Shown here: one piece after another, positions 33,058-42,050 of the stretch
How positions within the stretch are numbered: position 1 is the first letter of the stretch
How the letters are laid out: every line of letters starts with the position of its first letter
Origin: Crotophaga sulcirostris
Taxonomy: Eukaryota > Chordata > Aves > Cuculiformes > Crotophagidae
Length of the DNA: 64,000 bases
Direction of reading: 5' to 3'
Assembly: GCA_013397455.1 (NCBI GenBank)
Contig: VYZB01000743.1
Span: 184,873 to 248,872, forward strand
Position numbers and translations under genes: made by a program
Notes under the pieces: generated by a model
The model's input: the letters and a program-made list of their open reading frames with translations, nothing else
What the model was told of the DNA's origin: nothing
Database searches by the model: none

Positions 33058-36000
33058 CTTGGTGTTCATGGAACAGAAAAAGAAGAAACATAACAAGACA
33101 TGTTTAAATGTTATTTTAGCAAAATAAAACGTTGAATTAAAGTCGAGCAACATAGTTTTCCCCACTGAGGAAAGCCTGTTTTCTAGTACTTTTTGTGTGA
33201 AATGAATATCAATTAATATATATTTACAGCATTTTAATGAAAATACCTAGATTTACTCCATGTTATTTGCTCTATTATTTTTTTCAAAGTTTAGGTTTCA
33301 GTTACCATAGAAACATTCAAGCTTATTTGTGTCTCATATTATTATCCTTCAAAGACTTTACAAAATGCTGTTCAAAGTTCTTACAAAACACAGTAAATTT
33401 TACGGGTTTTCATAATGGTTACCAATGTTGAAAGGTGCACCTGATTGCCTAGCCATAAGTATCCACAGAAAATAAATTCTGAAAGACCATAAAACCAAGA
33501 GCAACCTCTCAACAAGAAATCTTAATTTCAAAAGAATTAACTACAGGAATTGCCCAGAGAAATAGGGTTATCTAAGCTCAGTAATATGAAGACTTGAGAC
33601 TAGTTGAGACATAGACAGTTGAAACAGATTTCTGAAGTTAGACAAGATTTTTCCCACATTTACAACATGGAACAGCTATGAAGTATGTCCAAATCCAGGT
33701 TCTATTTTCAGCTTTGCTAGCAATAAACCAAATAACTCTATATATGGTACCTTCTGTGCCTCAATTTCCCCTTCAAATCTTTGTTCAACTGTTGATTCCT
33801 GTGCCTTCCCATATATTGACTGATATCATTTTAGCTCTGCTTACAAGAGACTTTTCGAAAGGTAATCAAGAAATTTAAGCTTAACATCAAGCAGCTACCA
33901 AAAAAACGTGGACCACACATTGACACATATTGAAAACTGTGCTACTACAGCCTGCACACTCTTCAGGTACCACGTAGGTCTGCTATACAGAGTGCAGAAC
34001 AGTGTGTGAGGTGTCCTTATCTTGTTGTGACTGCAAACATCACTGTGGTGTCAGAAGTTGCCACATGCCAAAAGCACGTAACGGGCATTATTTCTGTAAG
34101 ATTTTTGCCAATCCTATGTTTCTATGTTTTGTAATCTAGAAAAGTAAATATCTGAAGAGAATGAAACTTATTTGCATTAAAAATGTACTTATATTTTATT
34201 TTTAAACAGAAAGCGATTTATAAAGCAAATTCAGCCAGGGGGGGGATCTGTTTGGTTCATCATCCTGTCAGCGAATAGCAAACATTCACAGAAATAGGGG
34301 GGGGAACAGAATAAGCTCATACTGTTTTTTTCAACTTAAAGCAGCCAGAACTTCATGGGGGGGCTGTGCCAGGGGACATATATGCCTACGAATTTTAAAC
34401 ACCCACTGGTAGACAGGGGGGGTGTGACACTTTCCTTGCTCATTTTTTGGTCTATTTTTCTGAACAAAAGTACAACCGAGGGCAATGAACTCTACAACTT
34501 AAAGTTACATGGGCTGCCGAACAGTAACTCCTTTTGTTATGCTTATCACCACAGTTCCTTGCCACAAAAACAAGCGGATCATACTCCTCTATGTACATTA
34601 ATTCTTTTATGAATTTTATATCATTATTGCTCTTGTAACTCAAAAGGTCTTCTTTCTTTTAGCTACCGCTCACAAGACAGAACCTCTGCGATCCTGACCA
34701 TTCTTCCTCACTTCAATTTGTATTACTTCCATTATATTTTTTCAGATCTGTGGTAACTAGAACAGCATGCAATGTTTAACATGTTAAATCAGAAAGCAGC
34801 TATGCAAAAATGTAAGCATACAAAGGAACATTTACAAAAATACCTCTAAAGGAAGTGAAAATTTCCACTTAAAGCACGGAGTTAGGAAAGTGTTAACACA
34901 GAGAGCAAAAAGCAAGCCACAAAGCCTTTTGCCTAAAGATAGGGTGATCTGTGTAAAATACAGTAAAACTTATGACAAGGATAACTGATATTAAAAGTTT
35001 GCATTTTCCAAGCGGACAGTGATGGGAAATATGTTTGTGTTTTCTGTCTAGTTTCTTGATGAATGAGTCTGCAACTACTGTTTCACCACACAGAAAATGT
35101 TTACTTCTAGTGCTGTCACCTATCCTATGAGTAAACAAGACCTCTGTCATTTGGACATAGGAGTCTGAAGGATTAAGAAAAGACAATGTGTGCAAAATGA
35201 CACAAATGCAGAATTTTTAATTGTCCCACCCCCAACAGCACTTTGGAGGAAGAAACATTACAAATGATGTAATGAAAAAAGATATCATGACAGCAGACAG
35301 TAACTGATAAAGAAAGGTGGAATAGGAAGAGCACAAAAAGCAGTACTGCAACTTGTTCCCAAATTCAGAGAGCACCAGTACAGCTAATTTGTACCATAAG
35401 CAATCCAAGATAGTCTTAAAAAATAATGTTTCTTGAACGATCAGTAAAAATACCTGCGAACATTGAGCACTTTTCTTGGTGTGATTTATCCACTTTATTT
35501 TTAAGACAACACGTTTGTAATAAGAACAAACACTTTATGTGTGTGCAGGGAAATTAAGTACCAAGATCTCCACTACATGCCGTACAAAACTTCAATCCTT
35601 CCCTGAAGCATGCTTACAGTTCCCTGTACATGCAGTTTTCAAGTAACTACTTTGTCAACTGTGTGCAGTCGGGTTTAACATCTTGTATTAACATTTAGAA
35701 TTACCAAACTATTCATACCAAAGCTTTAATGAACATTGTTGGAAGCTGATTTAACATTGAAAATGTGCCTCCTACAAAGTTTCAGCTGACATTTCAAGTG
35801 TTCTGCAATTATAGTTTCAGTTAAATACACAATTTGCAGTACTGGAAGCATATGGAACAATGGCACCAAACCAGGGAATGTCAGGTCAGTCAAGGCATGC
35901 ACTCAGGCCACTGAAAAGCAGTAAGTGAAAGTGAGGAAGGTTGTACAAACATAAAACACTTCACAACTTGTTCCTGCTGACATGCCTACGTGACTGCTTA

Positions 36001-38356
36001 TAAAATATAATCAATGAAGAAAGCATCAAGAATCCCGTTTAATTTGATAATGATTTTACATCACATCTTACGGTAAAAATGCATCACATGGATATTGCCT
36101 TAACATCATCTTTTCAACTATATACTAAATGGTAGACCTGTGTACATGCAGAGGCCCATATTCAGGGAACCACCAGCACAAAACAGTCTTTAATCCTTGA
36201 CTGGACTCAGGAAGACAAGACAGAACTATTGTAGGAAAGGAGGCCAGCTACAAGGACAACCATATTCTTAAGGCCTGCGGAAGGGATCGCTCCTGCTGTC
36301 CATCCCATTAGCTGTCAGGAGACAATTACTCATCAAGATCTATGGGATTTTTTTAGGAAGCTGGGAACCATAGAATTATCTGTTTGGAAAAGACCTTTGA
36401 GATCATCGAGTTCAGCTGCACCTGTCCACTTACTAAACCATGTCCCTGAGAAACTCACCTACCTGTCTTTTAAACACCTCCAGGGATAGTGACTCAACAC
36501 CCTAACTGGGCAGCCTCTGTCAGTGCCTGACCACGCTTTCAGTGAAGAAATTTTTCCTGATGTCTAGTCTGAACCTCCTCTGGCACAACTTGAGGCCATT
36601 TCCCCTCTTCCTATCACTTAGCACTTGGGAGAAGAGACCAACACCCACCTCACTACAGGGGGGGTTCAGGCAGTTGTAGACAGTGATGAGGTCTCCCTTC
36701 AGCCTCCTCTTCTCCAAGCTAAACAACTCCAGCTCCCTCAGCCGCTCCTCCTAAGACTTGTTCTCCAGCCCCTTCACCAGCCTCATTGCCCTTCTCTGGA
36801 CACGCTCCAGCCCCTCAATTTCGTTTTTGTAGTGGGGGGGGCAAATCTGAACACGGCACTCATGGTGCAGCCTCATCAGTACTGAGTACAGGGGGGGGGG
36901 CACTGCCCTGGTCCTGCTGGCCACTCTGTTTCTGATACAGGCCAAGATGCCATCGGCCTTCTTGGCCATTTGGGCCACCGCTGGCTCATATTCAGCCAGC
37001 TGCGAACCAACGGGGGGGGGTTCTTCTCTGCCAGGCAGCTCTCCAGCCATTCTCCCCCAGGCCTGTAACGCTGCCTGAGGCTGTTGTGTCCCAAGTGCAG
37101 GACTTGGCACTTGGTCTTGTTGTACCTCAGCCCATTGGTTTCAGCTCATCGATCCAGCCTGTCCAGACCCCTCTGCAGAGCCTCCCTTCCTTCAAGCAGA
37201 TCAACACTGTCACACAGCTTACTGTCATCCACAAACTTACTAAGGGTACATTTAATCCCCTTATCCAGACCATTGATAAAGATATTGAACACTGGGGAAC
37301 ACCACTTGTGACCAGCCTCCAACTGGATTTAACATCAAATTACCACCACTCTTTGGGCCCAGTCATCCAGCCAGATTTTTACCCAGCAGAGGGTGTGCCT
37401 GTCCAGGCCAGTGGCAGCCAGTTTCTCAAGCAGAGACCCTTCCATTTTTATTTTTTTTTAAGGAGTGGAGAACAAGTAGCTTCCTATTACAGTGTATACT
37501 TTCACATTAATTACTGAACTCTGTGACAACAAATAAATGCTTTACAGTAAATCTGAGCCAAGAAGTAGCAGCAACATGGCATATGTCTAAAAGTGGTATC
37601 ATTTATTGCTTGTGATTGAAACCTACGATTTGTAAGATAATTCAGCTACAAATCTGGACCTAATTCTCACCAGAAGCTTTTCTGATAGCTTTATGCCTTC
37701 TCACTGCTTGGGAACTCTGACAGAAGAGAAGGAAATGGGTTTCCACTACTGTGTTTTTCTTTCATGACATCACCTGGAGTGTCCTCTTTAATTTTTGAGT
37801 TATCCCTTCTCAGTAGCTTGCTTCAGCACTCTACCTACAGGTTACATCCTTCCACTGCTTCAGGAAGATACAAATTATGTGATTTCAGTCAGTGTCAACA
37901 TTACTAAGAGCACTGTGAACATCAGTGAAAAATTTTATTTCTGACTCGGTTGAGCAGCGAATTCCACAGGCAAACAAATCTGCCTGCATCCAGACTTTGT
38001 AGTAAAGCACACTGATTTTGTATATATTCCAAATGCGATCATTACTTTATGAACTAGGAAGACAAGAAACTACTGAATTACTTCAAAATACAACCAACTT
38101 TGGATTCTATGGAAACTGTCAACACGGATTTTCAATGTACCCAACAAACTTCACTATAAATACATGGGATCTGGTTTTAGCCCCTTCATGTATGAGTAGG
38201 CAGCGACATTAAGTTTTCTAATAACAACTGAAGTAATACACACAGGGTGACCATCAGCAACAACAGGAAGCATTACAAAATACAGATTATTGAGAAGCTC
38301 TTACACAATATTTATAAAATGCAACAATGCACTAAGATACAATAATAGACTCTTAC
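33058..38356 (-). other. TRAPPC12: TRAPPC12 intron between residues 404 and 405
   Basis: This phase 0 intron has a GTAAGA donor and an AG acceptor. It is mostly AT-rich unique-looking sequence with no coding exon seen. It holds the long CR1 copy at 36365-37450. G7 comb teeth appear at 34245-34422 and 36664-37018 and are otherwise absent. Confidence 0.85.
36365..37450 (-). mobile_element. CR1 LINE, about 1.1 kb with decayed RT end and 3' UTR
   Basis: Read on the plus strand it is the reverse complement of CR1, from 'ccatagaattatctgtttgg' (3' end) through 'cttttctccaagctaaacaa'-like text to 'tcatcgatccagcctgtcca' and 'ggtgtgcctgtccaggccag'. Four G7 teeth (36658-37018) replace consensus-like bases; for example CR1 'actacaacctccttt' reads 'actaca' + G7 + 'tt'. 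The coding part is broken. Confidence 0.9.
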
Positions 38357-39573
38357 CTGGATATTATCAAATCTTAATCCAGGCATGGTGAGATTCTCTT
38401 TATCGATGAACACAGTGCTGTATTGTTGCGTGGCAACCGAAATCAGAACATTTCTGGTTTCCTCACTAGGAATCCAAGCATCGTTTCTTCTATCTAGTTC
38501 ACTCATATTTAAGGCTGTGGCAAACGGGTCATCACTCCCAGCAAAAACAGCTTGGATTTGTGAGAACGGCTTAGGGGACTGAGTTACTTCTACAGATGAA
38601 GGAGCACCACCTGCTTCAGGTCTCCCATTTCCCACAGAGAAAGTAGGTTTAGATGAAGCACAAGAACTGGCTCCACCATTAGAAAGAGAAGACATTTGTT
38701 CCGGAATTGAAGAGCTTGCATTGGGGTTACTAACAGAAATAAAATTGGATGTGGTAAATGAATCAAAAAAATCAGAAGCTAAAGTATTAGTGTTAACGGT
38801 ATCGCCAAAGAACTTGCTTAAACTAGGACTTGGTTGAACCACCTGTGGATTCGACTTTACTGGAGTCTCAATTATACTACTAAAACTGGGAGATTTTACC
38901 ATCTGAGGCTCAAAACCGTCAGGTAGGAACAACTGTGGCTGGGTATTAACATTATTTGCTTGGCTGAAGATGGTACACACAGGAATAGGTTCAGCTTGAG
39001 GAGACGGTTTGCTAGCACTGGGTGACAATAACTGGCCTTCGGGTTTGCTTTCATCAATATTACTTGGTTTTGTTTCAACAGGAATGTTACTTCCCAACTT
39101 TGGTTCCTCCTTCACTGCTTCCTGAATTGATTCTTCCTTTAAAGATGCCTGATCATCTGTTCCAATTTCAGAAATGTCTTTGGGCGTTTCTTCATGTTCA
39201 GTTTCACTCTCATTACTTAAAAACTCTTCTTTATCCACTTCTGCTTGTGGTTTTTTATTATTTTTAGCTTCCATTTGTTCTACCATCTCTTGCAGACAAC
39301 CAAGTTCACCTGTGTCATCTTCACTGTTGTTTGGAGAATCTGATATAATGACACTCTCCATCATTTGTTCATTAAGTTTATCTACAAAGTTATTTGAATC
39401 TTCTGATACAGTTTCTTTCCCTTCAGACTCAAGTTCATCTCCACCAAGGTCAATGGTATCCTCATGAAAGAGAATTTCTTCTTGAGTTTTTTGTTGAACT
39501 ATGTCTCCACTGTCATCTTCATCTGAGGTGCTTTTTGCATCCTTAGCATTACTTTCATTAACCTCCATGGTAG
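38357..39573 (-). CDS. TRAPPC12: TRAPPC12 first coding exon (residues 1-404)
   Basis: TRAPPC12 (TTC15) is a subunit of the TRAPPIII tethering complex, acting in ER-to-Golgi traffic and autophagy; a mitotic kinetochore role is also known for the family. This exon encodes the long acidic, poorly structured N-terminal region. Conserved blocks seen are DTIDLGGDE near the start, [73 protein letters not shown] and the exon-terminal [16 protein letters not shown]. The start chosen is the ATG at 39568-39566, in strong context (ACCATGG). A pyrimidine-rich acceptor ending in AG (39575-39574) precedes it, so five bases of this exon are 5' UTR, and the in-frame Met about 10 codons further upstream is intronic. 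The donor is CAG|GTAAGA at 38357/38356, phase 0. The CDS part is 1,212 bases with no stop. No G7 tract falls in this exon. Confidence 0.96.
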
Positions 39574-39644
39574 CTGAAGAGGGAAAAAGACCCACCAAAA
39601 CAAGTATGGGGGGGATTACTCAGGTGCAACCCTTAAACTCCTGA

Positions 39645-40015
39645 GTCTCACAGTATCACAAGGTTGGGGGGGGCCTCTGAGATCATCAAGTCCAACCTAT
39701 AAGCCAACACTAACACCAACTCGTCGGGGGGGCCATGGCACTCAGTGCCTCATCCAGTCTTCCCTTAACATCCAGGGTTGGCGAGGGGGGGACCTCCCTG
39801 GGCAGCGCATTCCAGTGGCCAATCACCCTTTCAGTGAAGAACTGGGGGGGAACATCAAGTCTAAACCTCCCCTGATGAAGCTTAAGTCCGTGCCCTCTAG
39901 TTGGGGGGGTGGTCACCTGTGAGAAGAGACCAACGCCCGCTTGACTACAACCTCCTTTTAGGGGGGGGTAGAGAGCAATATCATACAAATACAAATCATA
40001 CAAATACTGAAATTC
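39645..40015 (-). mobile_element. CR1 LINE 3' fragment overwritten by comb teeth
   Basis: This is the reverse complement of a CR1 3' end, starting at 'cagtatcacaaggtt' and running through 'catcaagtccaacctataag', 'ggcactcagtgcctcatcca' and 'ggcagcgcattccag'. Every 59-base slot from 39673 to 39968 is filled with G7. The sister copy at 40100-40235 shows the original bases at two of these sites. Confidence 0.9.
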
Positions 40016-40099
40016 TTGCTGGGGGGGTACAGTCATTTCACTATTTAATATCATTTATCTAATATCTACTTATAGAATTAATCCTGAACAAGCCTTTCA

Positions 40100-40235
40100 C
40101 ACAGTATCACAGTATAACCAGGTTGGAAGAGACCTCTGAGATCATCAAGTCCAACCTATAAGCCAACACTAACACCATCTCATCACCTAAACCATGGCAC
40201 TGAGTGCCTCATCCAATCTTCCCTTCCCTTTCTCT
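40100..40235 (-). mobile_element. CR1 LINE 3' fragment, comb-free sister copy
   Basis: This is a short copy of the same CR1 subfamily and orientation as the element at 39645-40015, with near-identical text ('ttggaagagacctctgagat', 'acctaaaccatggcact'). It carries no G7 tract and so serves as an internal reference for what the teeth replaced. Confidence 0.88.
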
Positions 40236-40429
40236 CTACCAGCTTTGTAAATCACAGAACCATCAGGATTAACGGGCAAATGTCTTCCACTAAAGACAAA
40301 GAAAACAATATTTGTTTTTCTGTTGCCAAAGACTAGCTGGGTCCCCCTTTAAGGAAAGGAAAGGGCGGGTTCTCCCGCAGCGGGTCACGCTACCAGTACT
40401 GAGCCCGCGGCGGCAGCGCTGCCTCCCTC

Positions 40430-41170
40430 CCCTCGCGGCGGCCCTGGGCTGCCGGAACCGGCCCTGCCTCCACGGGCCAGGCCTTCGTTCCCCCCAGAAC
40501 CCCAGTCACGGCCGCGGGCTGCCGCGGAGAGCAGGGGAGGGGATGGGACAGGACCGGTCCTGACTCCCTGTCCCTGTCTCCTTCACTCCCTTCTTCCTCT
40601 CCACTCCCAGCCCCAGGCGCAGTCTAGGGCTGCGGGACTGGCCCGGCCGCCCTCCCCATCTCAGCCGCGGCCCGGGGCTGCGGGCACCGGCCCGGCCTTC
40701 ATTTCCCCTCAGAACCCCAGCCGAGGCCGGGGGGGGCCGGGGCAGAGGAGGAGAGGGGAGCGGCCCTGACACCCTGTCCCCCTCTCTCCTCTCCACTCCC
40801 AGCCACAACCGCAGACACCGCCCCGGGCTGCCGGGAACCGGCCCGGCCTCCCTCTCCGTCCTAGCTACGGCCCCGGGCTGCCAAGGACCGAGCCTCCCTC
40901 CGCTCTGCAGCCGCAGCCCCGGCCCCGGGCTGCCGGGATGTGCCCTCCCTCTCTGCCCATCCTAGGGGGGGCCCGCATACCGGGCACGGGACCGGTCCCG
41001 ACTCCTTGTCCCTCCCTCTTCTCCACTCACAGCCACGGCCTCGGGCTGCGGGGACCGGCTCAGCCTCCCAGCCCACCCCAACGGGGGGGCGGGGCCGCCG
41101 AGGACGGGACGGGACCGCTCCCGGCTCTCTCCCTCCCTTCCGGGGGGGGACGCCCAGCTCCGGGTACCGG
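40430..41170. repeat. Diverged GC-rich tandem repeat in the promoter island
   Basis: Phrases recur with order preserved. 'ctccactcccagcc' preceded by 'ctgactccctgtccctg', or variants of it, occurs near 40560, 40766 and 41000. 'agaaccccag' occurs at 40496 and 40711. 'ccgggctgccgg' plus 'ccggcccggcct' variants recur many times. The larger period is about 205-235 bases, with shorter internal repeats. Copies are imperfect, so this is an old minisatellite. Confidence 0.65.
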
Positions 41171-41403
41171 TACCGGCCCCGCCTCCGGCAACACCGCGAG
41201 GGGGGGGCGACCTGACCGCCTCACGGCAGGGGCGGGCGCGGCCTTCCCTGCGGCCTCCTGGGGGGGCGGCCCAGAGGCCCCGGCCTGCCTCACCCCCCGC
41301 CCCCACGAACACCCCTCAGGGGGGGCCCCATTCACCTCCGCGCGCCGCGCCAACCCCGCCGCTCTTCCCCCGCACCTGGGGGGGGAACCGGGGCGCGCGG
41401 TAG

Positions 41404-41415
41404 TGCGCACGCGCG
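41404..41415 (+). promoter_or_regulatory. NRF1 binding motif
   Basis: The sequence TGCGCACGCGCG fits the palindromic NRF1 consensus YGCGCAYGCGCR at every position. It lies about 90 bases upstream of the EIPR1 ATG and about 28 bases upstream of the putative TRAPPC12 first donor. It is not touched by a G7 tract. The match is read directly; its function is inferred. Confidence 0.7.
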
Positions 41416-41425
41416 GCCGCGCCTC

Positions 41426-41435
41426 CCGGAAGCGG
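41426..41435 (+). promoter_or_regulatory. ETS/GABPA-type motif
   Basis: CCGGAAGCGG is a strong ETS-family core (CCGGAAG) 11 bases from the NRF1 site and about 70 bases before the EIPR1 start codon. NRF1 and ETS pairs are common in TATA-less bidirectional promoters. The adjacent G10 run (41437-41446) overlaps a comb tooth, so the sequence just downstream of the motif is unreliable. Confidence 0.6.
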
Positions 41436-41504
41436 CGGGGGGGGGGCAGCGCCGAGGGCCATACAGACCGGCGGGCTGGGCGCGCAGCTGTGTTGGGGGG
41501 GGCC

Positions 41505-41546
41505 ATGGAGGATGATGCGCCGGTGATTTACGGGCTGGAGTTCCAG
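41505..41546 (+). CDS. EIPR1: EIPR1 first coding exon (residues 1-14)
   Basis: EIPR1 (TSSC1) is a WD40 protein that binds the EARP and GARP tethering complexes and supports endosomal recycling and dense-core vesicle traffic. The exon encodes MEDDAPVIYGLEFQ, the vertebrate N-terminus, and ends at CAG|GTGGGT in phase 0. An open frame extends in-frame upstream to 40938. It is rejected as coding because it is GC-island sequence with comb tracts, and orthologues start at this Met. The G7 tract at 41496-41502 covers positions -9 to -3 before the ATG, so the Kozak -3 base cannot be trusted. Confidence 0.95.
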
Positions 41547-41560
41547 GTGGGTGCGGGGGG

Positions 41561-41619
41561 GAGGCTGAGGCGGGGCTGGAGTCTGGGGAGAGGCTGAGGC
41601 GGGGCTGGAGTCTGGGGAG
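41561..41619. repeat. 29-base minisatellite running into the gap
   Basis: There are two perfect 29-base units (41561-41589 and 41590-41618), of the form gaggctgagg-cggggctgga-gtctgggga, and the assembly breaks at the start of a third. The true array length is unknown. Confidence 0.9.
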
Positions 41620-41993
41620 NNNNNNNNNNNNNNNNNNNNNNNNNNNNNNNNNNNNNNNNNNNNNNNNNNNNNNNNNNNNNNNNNNNNNNNNNNNNNNNNN
41701 NNNNNNNNNNNNNNNNNNNNNNNNNNNNNNNNNNNNNNNNNNNNNNNNNNNNNNNNNNNNNNNNNNNNNNNNNNNNNNNNNNNNNNNNNNNNNNNNNNNN
41801 NNNNNNNNNNNNNNNNNNNNNNNNNNNNNNNNNNNNNNNNNNNNNNNNNNNNNNNNNNNNNNNNNNNNNNNNNNNNNNNNNNNNNNNNNNNNNNNNNNNN
41901 NNNNNNNNNNNNNNNNNNNNNNNNNNNNNNNNNNNNNNNNNNNNNNNNNNNNNNNNNNNNNNNNNNNNNNNNNNNNNNNNNNNNNNNNNNNNN
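41620..41993. other. Assembly gap of 374 Ns
   Basis: This is a run of N in EIPR1 intron 1, about 75 bases after the first exon. Both sides are GC-rich minisatellites, which explains the failed assembly. It also marks the right end of the comb: teeth are consecutive up to 41561 and absent from 41994 on. Confidence 0.98.
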
Positions 41994-42050
41994 TGGCGGC
42001 TGAGCAGGGGCAGGGGTTGGCGGCTGAGCAGGGGCAGGGGTTGGCGGCTG
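41994..42050. repeat. 24-base minisatellite leaving the gap
   Basis: There are two perfect 24-base units (41994-42017 and 42018-42041), of the form tggcggctga-gcaggggcag-gggt, plus nine bases of a third. The unit differs from the 29-base unit left of the gap, so the gap hides either a boundary between two arrays or a changing array. Confidence 0.9.

Larger units (their letters stand above)
39574..41375 (-). other. TRAPPC12: TRAPPC12 intron 1 (inferred)
   Basis: This is the inferred first intron. It begins in the CpG island and ends at a strong pyrimidine-rich acceptor before the first coding exon. It contains two CR1 3' fragments in the same orientation, a diverged GC-rich tandem repeat, and consecutive G7 comb teeth at 39614-40027. 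The 5' boundary depends on the uncertain first exon. Confidence 0.5.
41376..41460 (-). other. TRAPPC12: Putative untranslated first exon of TRAPPC12
   Basis: The coding exon at 39573 starts with a splice acceptor five bases before the ATG, so a non-coding first exon must lie upstream, that is, at higher coordinates. On the minus strand in the promoter core a CAG|GTGCGG donor sits at 41376/41375. The upper boundary is a guess, placed near the divergent EIPR1 transcript. A G7 tooth (41378-41384) obscures the exon end. Other GT donors in the island are possible. Confidence 0.35.

Noticed and set aside
39569..39598. Upstream in-frame Met for TRAPPC12
   Set aside because: A strong splice acceptor lies between it and the conserved ATG, so it is intronic.
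40938..41504. In-frame N-terminal extension of EIPR1
   Set aside because: The frame is open only because the sequence is very GC-rich and contains comb tracts. Orthologues begin at the Met at 41505.
40506..41506. Several long minus-strand frames in the CpG island
   Set aside because: GC-rich low-complexity translation (Pro, Arg, Ala, Gly) from tandem repeats; no conserved domain.
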